Shown: positions 24,866 through 35,996, counted from the first letter of the stretch. The stretch is DNA of 64,000 nucleotides from DATAEE01 sp963725145 (GCA_963725145.1 CAVRXL010000001.1:124001-188000); one strand, 5' to 3'. The notes: a model not told the origin generated them from the letters alone. Translations and numbers: made by a program.

Positions 24866-27376
24866 CTCGTACCGCAGCGCGAGAATCGGATCGATCCGGC
24901 TGGCGCGATGTGCCGGAATCAGGCCGGCGAGGATCGACACGACCGTCAGCAGCAGCATCGTCGAGCCGCCGATCCAGGGATCGTTTGGCTGAATGCCGTA
25001 CAGCTGACCAGAAACGTATCGGCCGAGCGCCCATGCGGAGGGAATGCCGACCGCGAGGCCGATCGCCAGCAGCGTGATCACTTCCCGCATGACCATCCAG
25101 ATCACGCCGCTCGGCTGCGCGCCGAGCGCGAGGCGGATGCCGAGCTCCTTCTTGCGCCGCGCGACGACGAACGCCATGACGCCGTAGAGACCCACCGATG
25201 CCAGGATCGTCGCGAGCAGGCCGAAGCCCGCGGACAGGAACGCGATCAGATGATCGGTCAGCAGTGTTTCGTCGAGCTGCCCTTCCAGGGTTTTCATCCG
25301 ATACACGGGCATCGCCGCATCAAGCTGCTTCACTTCGTTCCGGATCACGTTGTACAGGGTCGCCGACCCCATCGTGCCGCGCACGTAAAGCGCCGTGCTG
25401 CCCCGGCCCCAGTGCGGAATGAAGACCTGGCGTCGGACGCCCTCCCGTGGGCCCTCGTACAGCGAATCAGCAACCACGCCGATGATCTCGATGTTCATCT
25501 TCGTGTCGGGGCCGTCTCCCCAGCCCAGATGTTTCCCCACGGCGCTCTTGCCCTTGAAGAAATGCTCGGCGAAGCGGCGGTTCACGATGGCGACATTGGG
25601 CGCGCTGGGCTCGGAGCGCTCCTTGACATCCATCTGCGTGAAGTCGCGCCCTTCGAGGATCGGGATCCGCATCGTCTCGAAGTAGCCAGGCGAGAGTGCG
25701 TTCATGAACGCCTGCATGTCTTCGCCGTCCGCGGCGCGGTGCCCTTCCACCGACATCGTGCTGTCCCACTCGTCGCCGCTCAGGATAGGAACGTTCGCGA
25801 TCGCCGCCGACCTCACACCGGGCGCCGATCGCAGCCGCTCGACCAGGTTGCGATAGAAGATCGTGCCGCGCTGGTCGTTGTAGCCGCTCAGATCGGGCGA
25901 CAGCTGGAACGTGACCAGGTTCTCCAGCGCGACGCCGGTGTCGGTCGTCTTGAGGTTCTGCAGGCTCCGCACGAACAGTCCCGCGCCGAACAGGAGCAGG
26001 AAGCTGAGGGCGACCTGCGCCGCGACGAGCCCCTTGCGGAGGAACAGCGACCCGCCCGTTCCCGCAATCGATCCGACGGTGTCTTTCAGCGTCGACCACG
26101 GATCGGGCCGGCTCGCGCGGAGCGCGGGAAGCAGGCCAAAGACGATGCCTGTGAGGAATGTCAGCGCCATGCTGAACGCGAGGATTCGCCCGTCCGGCCG
26201 CGGGCTGATCAGCAGCGGCGATCCCTCGGCCGGAATCAGCGCCAGCAGCGCCTGCGTCAGGAACACGGCGAGGAAGAGCCCGGCAAGGCCTCCGAGAAAC
26301 GAGAGCAGCAGGCTCTCGACGAGCAGCTGCTTCACGAGCCGGCCGCGGGACGCGCCGAGCGACAGGCGCAGCGCGATCTCCTTCTGCCGCATGAAGCCCC
26401 TGGCGATGAGCAGATTCGCGACGTTGGCGCACGCGATGAGCAGCACGAGGCCGACCATGCACATCAGGACGATGAGGGCGGTCGAGAATTGGTTTCGAAG
26501 ACTCGAGTAGCCCATCGCCGCGCGGTCCACGAGCAGTTGACCCTTCAGGAACTGTTCCCGGTCGTACGCCGACCAGTCCTTCGCCGCCGGCAGCGTCGAT
26601 TCGTACGTGCGGATCTGCGTGAAGAGACCCTGCAGCGGCGCACGCGCCGATTCGACCGTGTATCCCGGCTTCAGCCGGGCAAACACCTGCACCCACCGCG
26701 TCCGGCGATCGTCCATGTGCACCCAGGTCCAGTCCGGCACCATCACCGGCTTCATCTGGATGGGCACGCGGATCTCGGCCGACTGCGTCGGATCGAGCCC
26801 GGCAAAGCCCTGCGCCGAGACCCCGATGATCGTCATCGGAGAGTTGTTGACGAGAATCTTCCGGCCGATCACGCCCGGATCGCGGGCGAACCTGTTCACC
26901 CAGTAGTCGTAGCCGAGGACGACGACCGGATGGCCCTGGTACGCCTGGTCATCTTCTTTTGAGTTGAACACTCTGCCGGCAGCCGCCGGCACGCCGAGCA
27001 TCGTGAAGTAATTCCCCGAGACCATCTCGGCGGTGACACGCTCGGTTTGGTTGTCAATGCTGACGGAGGCGGGCACCAGCCGCCGGCAGGCCACCTCGGC
27101 CAGCGGCTCAGCCTTCGACTGGTAATCCTGGTAGATGGGGTACGAGTGCATCCTCCCGCCCATGTTGCTGCCGTTGTGCGGCCCCTGCTGGTAGAGCATG
27201 ACCAGCTCGTCCGGCGCTTTCACGGGCAGCTTGCGGAGGAGCATCTGGTCGATCAGCGTGAAGATCGCGGTGTTGGCGCCGATCCCCAAGGCGAGCGACA
27301 GAATCGCGACGGTGGCGAACAGCGGGTTGCGGCGCAGCCCGCGGAGGGCGAGACGAACGTCAGCCATAGCACTCAT
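24863..27376 (-). CDS. ADOP-type FtsX/MacB permease
   Basis: 837 aa lacking the extra helical N-terminal domain of the PadR-linked copy. It opens with LALRGLRRNPLFATVAILSLALGIGANTAIF, has the first FtsX core with VLLIACANVANLLIARG, a central second-half start (KGLVAAQVALSFLLLFGAGLFVRSL) and final helices with MAFVVARRKKELGIRLALGA, ending HRASRIDPILALRYE. No partner ATPase or PadR gene is next to it. The family is thought to act in export or envelope processes, but substrates are unknown. The stop lies in a palindromic repeat. Confidence 0.9.
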   Translation of the reverse strand: MSAMADVRLALRGLRRNPLFATVAILSLALGIGANTAIFTLIDQMLLRKLPVKAPDELVMLYQQGPHNGSNMGGRMHSYPIYQDYQSKAEPLAEVACRRLVPASVSIDNQTERVTAEMVSGNYFTMLGVPAAAGRVFNSKEDDQAYQGHPVVVLGYDYWVNRFARDPGVIGRKILVNNSPMTIIGVSAQGFAGLDPTQSAEIRVPIQMKPVMVPDWTWVHMDDRRTRWVQVFARLKPGYTVESARAPLQGLFTQIRTYESTLPAAKDWSAYDREQFLKGQLLVDRAAMGYSSLRNQFSTALIVLMCMVGLVLLIACANVANLLIARGFMRQKEIALRLSLGASRGRLVKQLLVESLLLSFLGGLAGLFLAVFLTQALLALIPAEGSPLLISPRPDGRILAFSMALTFLTGIVFGLLPALRASRPDPWSTLKDTVGSIAGTGGSLFLRKGLVAAQVALSFLLLFGAGLFVRSLQNLKTTDTGVALENLVTFQLSPDLSGYNDQRGTIFYRNLVERLRSAPGVRSAAIANVPILSGDEWDSTMSVEGHRAADGEDMQAFMNALSPGYFETMRIPILEGRDFTQMDVKERSEPSAPNVAIVNRRFAEHFFKGKSAVGKHLGWGDGPDTKMNIEIIGVVADSLYEGPREGVRRQVFIPHWGRGSTALYVRGTMGSATLYNVIRNEVKQLDAAMPVYRMKTLEGQLDETLLTDHLIAFLSAGFGLLATILASVGLYGVMAFVVARRKKELGIRLALGAQPSGVIWMVMREVITLLAIGLAVGIPSAWALGRYVSGQLYGIQPNDPWIGGSTMLLLTVVSILAGLIPAHRASRIDPILALRYE

Positions 27377-27471
27377 GTCGGATGTTTGGACGGGCCCAGA
27401 CGCGTGACGGTTGCTATCTTATTGCGCCCTCTGGCGATGTCTCCAGCGTTTGGTGAACGTCACATGGAGCC

Positions 27472-27719
27472 TCACCGGAAAGGCCAGGCAATCTGAACGA
27501 CCCGGGCGCGTTGGCAGAGTGGATAAGAATCCAGGAATGGTTGCAGCGCGGCTCGCATGTCGCCAGCGGAGCGGCCATAGACGTATAGTGCCGTCTCTGT
27601 AGGACCCTGCCAGTGGCATTCCCCGTGAGCAGCTCCTGGAGGGGATCCTCGTAGAGCTCGCCACGATCGACCGGTTGCGCCCGGTCGTTGAGCCGAGCAA
27701 TCACGATTGTGCCCGCCAC
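27472..27719 (-). pseudogene. Small conserved-looking gene, frameshifted
   Basis: From a GTG near 27717 one frame reads VAGTIVIARLNDRAQPVDRG, then ELYEDPLQELLTGN; a second frame continues as HWQGPTETALYVYGRSAGDM and ends in PLCQRARVVQIAWPFR before a TGA at 27472. Both halves look protein-like and are not so in other frames, so one gene of about 82 codons with an indel between 27600 and 27630 is likely. I do not know the family. Confidence 0.45.
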
Positions 27720-27763
27720 CGGGTACGATTCTACATGGGCGCCGTCTTAGGTAGGATGCGCTG

Positions 27764-28258
27764 ATGCGAACGACGGAAACGAGTCCAGTCCTCACGCGCC
27801 TGTTCTCCGAGCTGATCGACGGCGCGAGCAGCCCTGCAGGCGCCTTCATTCTGAATTCCGGAGACGTGGGGCTTCTGCGATCGCTTGACAAGATATCCGC
27901 TGCCGACGCGTCTCGCCCGGTCAACGATGGCGCGACGATTGCCGCGCACGCGCAGCACCTGCGTTTCGGGCTTTCGCTGATGAATCGATGGGCGGCTGAG
28001 GGTGGGAATCCCTTCGCCGATGCGAAATGGGAGGAGGCGTGGAAGACGGCGGACGTCGACCCGGCCGACTGGGACGAGATTCGGAACGGGCTGCGTGACG
28101 AAGCGCACAGGTGGCTCCAGGCATTGACCTCACCGCGTGAGGCTTCCGAAGTCGAACTCAGCGGGATGATTGCGAGCATCGCTCACCTTGCGTATCACCT
28201 CGGCGCTATCAGACAGATCAACAAGCAGGCGCGTGGGCCAAAAGAAGGAACGTTCTAG
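27764..28258 (+). CDS. DinB-like four-helix protein
   Basis: 164 aa. Length, four-helix pattern and the His positions (AAHAQHLRFGLSLMNRW and ASIAHLAYHLGAIRQI) fit the DinB/DfsB superfamily, in which three His coordinate a metal and members act as thiol transferases or are stress-induced with no known reaction. It stands alone and ends 2 bp from the convergent propeller gene. The family call is from the His pattern and size. Confidence 0.7.
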   Translation: MRTTETSPVLTRLFSELIDGASSPAGAFILNSGDVGLLRSLDKISAADASRPVNDGATIAAHAQHLRFGLSLMNRWAAEGGNPFADAKWEEAWKTADVDPADWDEIRNGLRDEAHRWLQALTSPREASEVELSGMIASIAHLAYHLGAIRQINKQARGPKEGTF

Positions 28259-28259
28259 C

Positions 28260-29499
28260 TCACTTGCCCAGCTCGAACGCCACGATCTCTTTGAGGTTGC
28301 GAGCGTACAACCTGCCCTCGACGAACGACGGCCCGGTGACCGCCCTGACCTCGGGCGTGAACACGCGCGTCCGAAAGCTCTCGGTGTAGCCGGTGGGCGA
28401 GGCGCCGACGATGCGCAGCTCCCCCGACGATTGACCGAGCAGGAACAGGTGCGGACCTATTCCGACGAGCGTACCCTCGCCTGTCTTCTCCCGCCACCGC
28501 ACCTCGCCCGTAGCCGCATCGAGGCAGACGAGCTGTGATCCGGCGAAGCCGTAGAGGAATCCCTCTCGAAAGATCGTCGGGCCGTTGAAGCCGCGGAGTC
28601 TGGGCGATCGCCAGACCTCGGCGGCCGAGAGCGCGCCCTCGCGCCGCGAGATCTTGATGACCATCGAGTCTTCCCAGAAGGTCAGGAGTACACGGTCGTC
28701 CGGCAGCACGACGGGGCTGTTCGCGACCTCTATGGACCCGCCAGGCCCGGCGTGGGTCCACAGGAGCTTTCCGTCCGGCGCCACACTGAAGATCTGATCG
28801 CCGGCCGAAACCACGAATTGGCGTGTGCCGGCAATCGTTGCGGCGATGGCTGACGAATAGGCAGTGCGTTTGGTGTGAGGCGCGCTCCACGCGAGCCGTC
28901 CGGTCGCGCGCTCGAACGCGAGCAGCCCGCGGCTCGCCGGCCCGCCCGTCGGCACGATCACGAGGCCCGCTTCGACGAGCGGAGAAGACGCGAATCCCCA
29001 GACCGGGATAGTCGCGCCGAACGCCTGCACGAGGTCGTGCCGCCACTTCTCGCGCCCGGTCGCCACATCGAGCGCCAGGAGCTGCCCGTGCGGGCCCGCG
29101 GCGAAGACGTCGCCGCCGTCCACGGTCGGCGTCGCAATCGGACCATCGTCCGATCCGCCGTGGCCGCGATACGTCGGCCCCACGCGGGCGCTCCACAGTT
29201 CTCGTCCGTTCGCCGCGTCGAGCGCGACGACGAAGTCGACGCCGTCGCGCAGCTCCATCGTGATCGCGCGCCCGCCGGCACACCGCGATCTCCGAATAGC
29301 CGCCCGCCGCCGGACGGCGCCACAGCTCTTTCGCGCCGCTCGGCGGAACGGCAGGCGCGGTCGGCGAGACGCCGTTGCGCGCGGGTCCCCAGAGCCCCGG
29401 CCAGTCCGCCGAACGGCGAGGTTGAGATTGTCCGGTCGCTGCAAGCGTCAGGAGGATCGAGGCGATCAGGGCCGTACGGCATCCTGGACGATAGACCAT
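28260..29499 (-). CDS. Secreted PQQ-type beta-propeller protein (frameshifted)
   Basis: The N-terminus (ATG 29499) has a signal peptide (LIASILLTLAATGQSQ) followed by WPGLWGPARNGVS and GGYSEIAV, a common start for PQQ-like propellers. One extra base near 29279-29283 shifts the frame. The continuation AGGRAITMELRDGVDFVVALDAANGR runs to the stop with repeated blades (LLALDVATGREKWRH, LLAFERATGRLAWSA, FSVAPDGKLLWTH, LVCLDAATGEVRWRE). Corrected length is about 412 aa. PQQ cofactor binding is not evident; most such proteins are scaffold or binding propellers. Confidence 0.75.
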
Positions 29500-29617
29500 G
29501 CGGTTCAGAATAGAACCGCCCTTTACGGCCGTTCAACAATTCCGTGACGAACGCCGGGACAAATGCTCACGTCCCCGCACGATGGCGCTAGCCGCCAACC
29601 GCGAGCGACTGTGGGAT

Positions 29618-32366
29618 CTACTGGTCGCCCTGAGCTCGCTGTGACAGGAACCTTTTCTGGCACCCCCGCGCGGCCGCGAGAATCTCGCCGTAGTCGGGCT
29701 TCGCACGCAGGGTGACGAAGAGCGGATCGGACTCGAGCGCCGGATAGGAGCAGTAGTTTCCGTTGATGGCCCGCCTCAAAAGCTCGACAGCAGCCTTGGT
29801 CTGGTCGCAGTAGGCCAGGTGAGAGGCAGCGAAATAGTTCAACTCAGGATCCTCCGAGGCGTTCACCGCTCCGGCCAATGCGGCGACCTCTGAGGAGGGC
29901 TTGCGGGCAATACACGCCAGCAACATGTCGTAGCTCTTCCAACCAGGGATGTTTGGTGAGCCCAGCTGCAGCGCATCCTGCGCCTTGCCTTGACGGGCCA
30001 GCATGTCGATCGTCAGGGCCTTGGCGAAATCAGACCCTTGATCGAGCCGAAGGTAGTTCATCGTCCGCGGATAGTCTCCACGCAGCAGGAATACCATGCT
30101 GCAAGTCCGCAGGCCACTCGTTTGCATTTTGCGATCGAGCAAAAGGGCGGCCTCGCAGCGCTCGGCGGCTTCATTCAGCAGTCCGGCGTAGCGAAGCACA
30201 TAGCTCAGGACAAACTGCGCTTCGACGCTGTCGGGACGCCGGCGAACGAGATCTGTTGCGCGCAGATGCGCCCCGACCAAGTCCCCCCGTTCAACCCGGC
30301 TCACGATGAGCCCGGCTCCAGCAGCGACGTAGCTCGGATCCAGGGAGAGTGCCCGTTCCAGGGCAGTGTCGTACCGGTCCATCATCGCGGCGTCGCCGCC
30401 GCCGTATCGAGACTCCGTGTAGTAGCGGCGGCCGAGGGCCAACCACGTGGGCGGGTAGCCGGGGTCGAGCTGGACGGCACGCTCGAGCATGTCGAGGGCT
30501 TGCCTGTTGACCGCCGGCACCATCGGAAGCGCTGCACTGCGAAGGTAGAGTTCGTATGCTTCTTCGTTGCGCGGTTCTACCGAGGTATCGACGCTCGATG
30601 CTCCCAGCGCCGGGGCGAGCCCGCCTCGCACTCTCAGCGCGATTTGCACCTGGGCTGCGATCAGGCTCTCGGCAGGAGCATCGAAAGAGTCTCGCCATGT
30701 GACCTGGTTTCTCTCAACGTCGACGGCTTCAAGCGTCACGTGAAGGGGGCCGTCCGCCTTTCCATACCGGCCCATCACCAGGGTCTCGACCCGCATCTCC
30801 TTCGCAACAGCGAGGAGATCGATGTCGGGTTGATCGGTACTTACTCGTCGCAGCAAACGGCCGCACCTGCAGGCCACGGCTGTGACTCAAGGCGGTTGCG
30901 ATCTCATCCGCCAGCGCACGACCGAGAAAATCGATGTTCTGATCGGAGCGTGTGTTCTGGAGTGGAAGCACGGCGACGGTTTTGAGCCCAGACGGCCCCG
31001 ATGAAGACCATCTGCTGACGCTCAGCCCCACGGCAGCCGCAACCGCCAGCGTCAGGCCGGCCGCCACCAACCACCAGCGTCCGATGCGGGCAGCCGTCTG
31101 TCTGCGAGCGGCGATCAGCGCGCGTTGGCGGGCTTCCTCGGCCTCGAGACGGCGGCGATCCAGATTCTCGAGGCGATCGACAAGCTCCCTCGCGGTCTTG
31201 AGCCGGCGCTCGGGATCTCCACAGGCGGCCTCGGCAATGTCTTCGCGGATCAACGGGTCGGCGACGTCTGCCTCCCACCCGGGTGCCAACGGCTTTCGGA
31301 AATCGCCCGCCGCGAGCTGATAGAGCAGGACGCCGAGGGCGAAGACGTCCGACGCCGCGGTCGGCGACTGTCCGGCGAGCACCTCGGGCGCGATGTACAT
31401 CACCGTCCCCGTCAGCGAGTCCGGGCCGGTGGCAGCACTCTGGGTAAATCCAAGGTTCGTGATGCCGAACGCCCGAAGCCGGGCTGGCGATAACAGTGAC
31501 GCGCTTCCGAAATCGGCGATCCTGATCTGCGGTGCACCATCGGGTGCAGGTGCAATCAGGATGTTGCCCGGCTTGAGGTCTTTGTGCAGGAGGTCCAGCT
31601 CGTGTGCGGCAGCGACGGCTCGGGCTACGTCCACCAGAAGCTTCAGACGAACATCCCACGGCACGTTGCGGAGCCCACCCTGCGCCTCGGCCCACTCGAC
31701 CAGATTCGGGCCGGCGTATTCGCTTTCGATGAAGTACGGAGGCGTGTCGAAATTCCACTCCAGAATCCGCACGAACTCCGGACGGTCGCCGAGCGCTTCT
31801 CTGAGCAGGCGGGCCACGGTGACCTCGCGCTTCAGGCATTTCAGGCGGACGGCGTCGGACGCGAACTTGAAGACGCGGGTCTCACGCGTCTTGGGATGTT
31901 CGGCGAGCCACACTTCACTTGACGGTGAGAGGTCGAGGCGCCGCGCGAGGCGCCACTGATCGCGCCCTGGAATGCGGTGCCCGGGCTCGAACTGGGCGTC
32001 GGGGACAGGAGCGGCCGGCGCAGACTTGCAGTGCACCGGGACGGCCAGCTTGTACCCAACGCGAGACACGGTCGCGATTACACCGTCGTCCCCTAGAAGT
32101 TTCCGTACCTTCGAAACGGCGGTGGCCAGCGAGCCATCCACGACCGTCACGCCGGGCCAGACGGAATCGAGCAACTCGGCCTTCGTGACGACTTCCCCGG
32201 CGTGGAGGAGCAGTTGATGAAGGACTTCGAGCGGCTTGACCTCGACCTCGACCGTTATCCCCCGGACCCGGAGCTCGCGCCGGCGTTCGTCGAACTCGCA
32301 TCCAGCGAATCGCCAGATGTGGCCGGGAGCGCGCTCGGTCGGTCCGGTCGGCTCGGTGGAATCCAC
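29618..32366 (-). CDS. Winged-helix / Ser-Thr kinase / TPR regulator (frameshifted)
   Basis: Starts at GTG 32366. Residues about 15-110 are an OmpR/CadC-type winged helix (FAGCEFDERRRELRVRG, LLDSVWPGVTVVDGSLATAV, VIATVSRVGYKLAVPV). A kinase domain follows with HKDLKPGNILIA and IADFGSAS; its glycine loop is poor in glycine (LSPSSEVWLAE). A transmembrane helix (WWLVAAGLTLAVAAAVGLSV) leads to a FlgO-like segment. The frame slips at about 30836-30837, where AAGTACCGA probably should lack one C. The downstream frame has a FlgO remainder and TPR units to the stop at 29618. A DNA-binding domain joined to a kinase and an external sensor suggests a one-component signal system. Confidence 0.78.
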
Positions 32367-32519
32367 GATTCTCTAGCCTTCTTGAGAGTTCCTTGATGGT
32401 TCCGTCAGGACCTGCGGGCGATGTGTCACGTAAGTTGGGGCCCGCGAACCGAGATCCTCAACGTGGCATTTTCCTATAGGCCAGGTTGAACAGGTCTGAG
32501 AAATGTGGGTGGGTAACCT
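32367..32519. promoter_or_regulatory. Divergent promoter region
   Basis: 153 bp between the winged-helix kinase gene and the VHL-beta-like gene. It is more AT-rich than the flanking sequence near 32465-32515 (GTGGCATTTTCCTATAGG). The winged-helix protein may act on its own upstream region, but no repeated operator is obvious. Confidence 0.35.
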
Positions 32520-34577
32520 ATGAGTCGCAAGTTTCAACTGGTCGCGATACCGCTCTCTCTCGTCCTGGGCGGCTTCCTGTGGAGCATGTCCGCAGACGCC
32601 CAGTCCGTAACACCCGACATGTACTTTCAAGATCGAACGATATCGGTTGAGGGTGAGGTGCAGGCATTCATCTTTTATGGGAACAGCGCAAAAGTGTTTG
32701 TTCGTCCATTCGACGAGAACGCAGCAGTACGGATGTGGACCGTTGTATGGGATCCCGGTGTTCCGCTAAATCGTCAGGGCATTACGGAGCAGTCGCTCCA
32801 GCGTGGCGATCGCGTCAAGGTTACAGGCCACCCCTGGAAAGAACCAGCCATCCACATCCAAACGATGATGCTAAAGAGCATCACGCGCCTTACAGATGGC
32901 TGGCGGTGGCCGGCGAGCGGCCCAGCGGATGACGCGGCGCCGACACCGACATCTGTCCCTAAGGCCAACGCTAAACCGGAGTCGAAAACCCCGGGCCCGC
33001 AAGCTCAAGCCGGCGGCGGCGATCGCACCGGGCACTCTGATCCTAGCCTCGCCGCGCTCGATCCGAACATCCGCACGATGGTTCTGGAAGAGGCGGCGGC
33101 TGCCAAGGTCATGTGCGAAAACACCGTGACGCTGATGAATCTCTACGAATGCGACTGCTATGGCCAGGAAACCATCAATCGCCGCCTGAAGGCCGGAACC
33201 GCGGTGGACCGTAATAGCAGGGACCGTGTCGAGCGGTTCACGAAACGGCCAGAGATCCTGATGATGGAAATGGCAACGCTGTCCGAGTGTATCTCGACAC
33301 CCAAGATAGAGAAGTACGGCAGGGAGCAGGCCACAAAACTGCAACTGCACCCATCCACCGCCATAAGCGACTGTGCAGGTCGAGAGCTAGCGGTGCGTTT
33401 CAAACAGCAGCCAAGGGCGCAGTTACTCAATGCGCTCCTCGTGCAGGCGATGCAGGCTTGCCGAAGCAACCCCCAGCAAGGCGCGCCGACCACGCCGCCT
33501 TCGACGCCTGCCGCTCCGCCGCAGACCGCAATCAACGCCCCATCGAGTTCGCCACCAAAAACGACTCCCCCGCCACCAACAGAGCCTGCCGCTGGCGCCA
33601 ATTCGACATCGGACGTTCGGCGCCGAGCCTTCAGCGGGAAATGGGAGTTCGTGACGCGATCGGGCGAAGTGTCGGATCCGTATACAGCAGGTCACCGGTC
33701 CGATACGGGCATCCTCACAGTCGAACTCAACGGTGACATGCTGACGCTTGGCCCTCAAACGAGCTACCGCGTCGATGGCGTCGAGCGCCCATCCAGCTAC
33801 CGCCGGATCACCAACAACCCGGCCGACCCGGTCACGACCGGCACGACGATGGCAGCGTGGAACGGCGACCGGATTGTGGTGGAGATCCGGCTGAAGTATC
33901 CCGATAATTTACGCACGGTGTCGGCCAGGCGCGTGTTCTCTCTGACTCCAGATGGTGGTTTACTGGTTGAGACAACGGGCAATGTCCATCTGAAAGGCGG
34001 CCCCAGCCAGAATCTGGACGGAAGCACGCTCTACAAGCGCTCCGCAAGCGCCACGCAAAGTACCAAAGCGTCTCCGGTATCTCCGCAGCCCGGCAATACA
34101 CAGCCTCCTGTCACGCCTCCGTCGGCTGGAACTCCCTCGCCTTCCGGGAAGGTCACGACGCCACCGCCAGGCGACACGCTGGGAGAACGACAGGCACAGA
34201 TTCAGAAGGACGTCGCGGAAAAGACAAAAGCGCTGACGGAGGAACTTCGCAAGCAGGCGCAGATCGAACGCCAGGGTCAGCCGCCTTCGGTCACAGCGCC
34301 AAGCGCCGCCAACCAGCTGTGCGCGGATGCATCATCACCCTCGCAACCTTCGCAAACGACGGTGTCGGTCGAGTTCGCCAACGTGTCGGGACAGCCCCGG
34401 AAACTCTATTGGATCGACTTCGCCGGGGTGCGACAGCCGTACGGTGTGCTTCAACCGGGCCAGAGAGCGCCCATACAGACCTATATCTCACATCGGTGGG
34501 CGGTGACCGATATGACGGACGTCTGTCTCGCAACGATCCTGATTTCCAAAGACTCGCGAAGGCTCGAGATTCGCTGA
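32520..34577 (+). CDS. Secreted multidomain protein with C-terminal VHL-beta-like domain
   Basis: 685 aa with a signal peptide (LVAIPLSLVLGGFLW...ADAQ). Residues about 35-120 look like an OB-type fold of the DUF6152 kind (ISVEGEVQAFIFYGNSAKVFV, GDRVKVTGHPW). A Cys-containing helical region (about 185-325) has CENTVTLMNLYECDCYGQE. A proline-rich linker precedes a beta domain (about 370-505), followed by another linker. The last 70 residues (VSVEFANVSGQPRKLYWID, GVRQPYGVLQPGQ, TYISHRWAVTD) match the von Hippel-Lindau beta-domain pattern. In bacteria that fold is probably an extracellular binding module. Divergent from the winged-helix kinase. Confidence 0.7.
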   Translation: MSRKFQLVAIPLSLVLGGFLWSMSADAQSVTPDMYFQDRTISVEGEVQAFIFYGNSAKVFVRPFDENAAVRMWTVVWDPGVPLNRQGITEQSLQRGDRVKVTGHPWKEPAIHIQTMMLKSITRLTDGWRWPASGPADDAAPTPTSVPKANAKPESKTPGPQAQAGGGDRTGHSDPSLAALDPNIRTMVLEEAAAAKVMCENTVTLMNLYECDCYGQETINRRLKAGTAVDRNSRDRVERFTKRPEILMMEMATLSECISTPKIEKYGREQATKLQLHPSTAISDCAGRELAVRFKQQPRAQLLNALLVQAMQACRSNPQQGAPTTPPSTPAAPPQTAINAPSSSPPKTTPPPPTEPAAGANSTSDVRRRAFSGKWEFVTRSGEVSDPYTAGHRSDTGILTVELNGDMLTLGPQTSYRVDGVERPSSYRRITNNPADPVTTGTTMAAWNGDRIVVEIRLKYPDNLRTVSARRVFSLTPDGGLLVETTGNVHLKGGPSQNLDGSTLYKRSASATQSTKASPVSPQPGNTQPPVTPPSAGTPSPSGKVTTPPPGDTLGERQAQIQKDVAEKTKALTEELRKQAQIERQGQPPSVTAPSAANQLCADASSPSQPSQTTVSVEFANVSGQPRKLYWIDFAGVRQPYGVLQPGQRAPIQTYISHRWAVTDMTDVCLATILISKDSRRLEIR

Positions 34578-34618
34578 CGACGCGACGGAGCCCTCACTGC
34601 GATCGCTGTGGAGCGCGC

Positions 34619-35951
34619 TCACGCAGCAGACTTGGTCGCCCGAATCACCAACCCGGCCACCGGCGTGCCTGCCTCCATGCGTAGTTCGGCTTGCGCGATC
34701 TCCGACTGAAGACCCGCGTCGGCGAGCACTCGTTCGATGTAAGTGCGGCTGTGACTGTAGCGGCCGTGCACCTCGAGGCGGTAGTCGACATCCGATCCAG
34801 CCCCGACCGCGTGCTCGAGCGTGAACACCACGAAGCCCGCCCGGCCGCAGCGCTTGCGCGGCGGCGGCGAGAGCGGGTTCCAGCTCGCCGAAATACACGA
34901 GCGTGTCGGCCGATACGATCACGTCGAACGCCTCGGGGTTCTCGCGCAGGTACTGCGTCAACTCCGTCTTCACCAAATCGTCATAGACATGCTTCTCTTT
35001 GGCGTGCGCCAGCATGCCGTCAGACAGATCAACGCCCACCAGGCGATGCGCATAGGGAGCCACGATCGGGCCGCAGAGTCCCGTGCCGCAGCCGGCATCC
35101 AGCACATCGAGCCGATGCGACGGCTCGAGACTCGAGTCCGCCAGCATGGCCCCCACGAGCGCCGGCGCGCGGTACGACAACCGCTCGAGTTTCGCTTCGA
35201 AGCTGGCGGCAAAGCTGTCGAACGTGCTGGCGACGAATTCATCAGCCGCGCGCGCCGGCACATCCCGACCCGTGCAGGCCGCCCGCATGTGCAGCGCCAC
35301 AGGGTCGCCTGGCTCTTCGTCCAGCCAGGTGTCGAAGATCTTCACGGCCTCGCCGATCTCGCCCAGCATGCAGTGCGCGAGCGCCAGAAGCCTTCGTGCT
35401 TCCCGATGCTTCGGCCGGAGCGTGATGACTCTGCAGAAGCAGTCCGCTGCCTCCTGCGTGCGCTTCAACCCATCGAGCAGGATGCCCAGGTTGGTGTACG
35501 CGTCGACATGCTCCGGATTCAGCCGGATCGCGGTGCGATACGCCGCTTCCGCTTCGGACGGCTTGCCGGTCGCCCTCAACAGGACGCCCAGATTGCTGTG
35601 GGCATTCGCATGGCCGGGATCGATCGCGATCGCCCGCCGGTAGGCGTCGATCGCCAGGTCCAGCTTGCCGGTCGATTGGAAGATGATGCCGAGGTTGCTG
35701 TAGCAGTCCGGCCGATCCGGCTCGAGTGCAAGGCTCCTCTCGATCAGCGCGACCGCTTCGTCGCTGCGGCCCTGCTGATGCGCAAGCACGCCGGCGTAGT
35801 GCAGCGCGTCAGGGTGCTCCGGGGCCGTTTCGAGGACCCGGCGATACACCTCCTCGGCCGCGACGAGCTGCTCGTTCTTCTGCAGCAGGATGGCGAGCTC
35901 GATCGCCTCCTCGAGCGTCAACTCGCGCGTCGGCGTTTCTGACTGTTCCAT
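34619..35951 (-). CDS. TPR-repeat methyltransferase (frameshifted)
   Basis: Begins at ATG 35951 (GTG 35987 also possible). The N-terminal 200 or so residues are TPR units (HYAGVLAHQQGRSDEAVALIERSL, YSNLGIIFQSTGKLDLAIDAYRRA, HSNLGVLLRATGKPSEAEAAYRTA). The C-terminal half is a class I methyltransferase with LDVLDAGCGTGLCGPIV and LVGVDLSDGML. At 34836-34842 one extra G in the coding strand breaks RPGG; without it the frame continues FVVFTLEHAV to VIRATKSAA at the stop. Similar TPR-methyltransferases modify proteins or small molecules; the substrate here is unknown. It follows the Hcp gene by 45 bp or less. Confidence 0.75.
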
Positions 35952-35996
35952 GGGTCGGCCCGGACCGAGCCTGTCTTCGGCCGTCACCGGCGGTTC

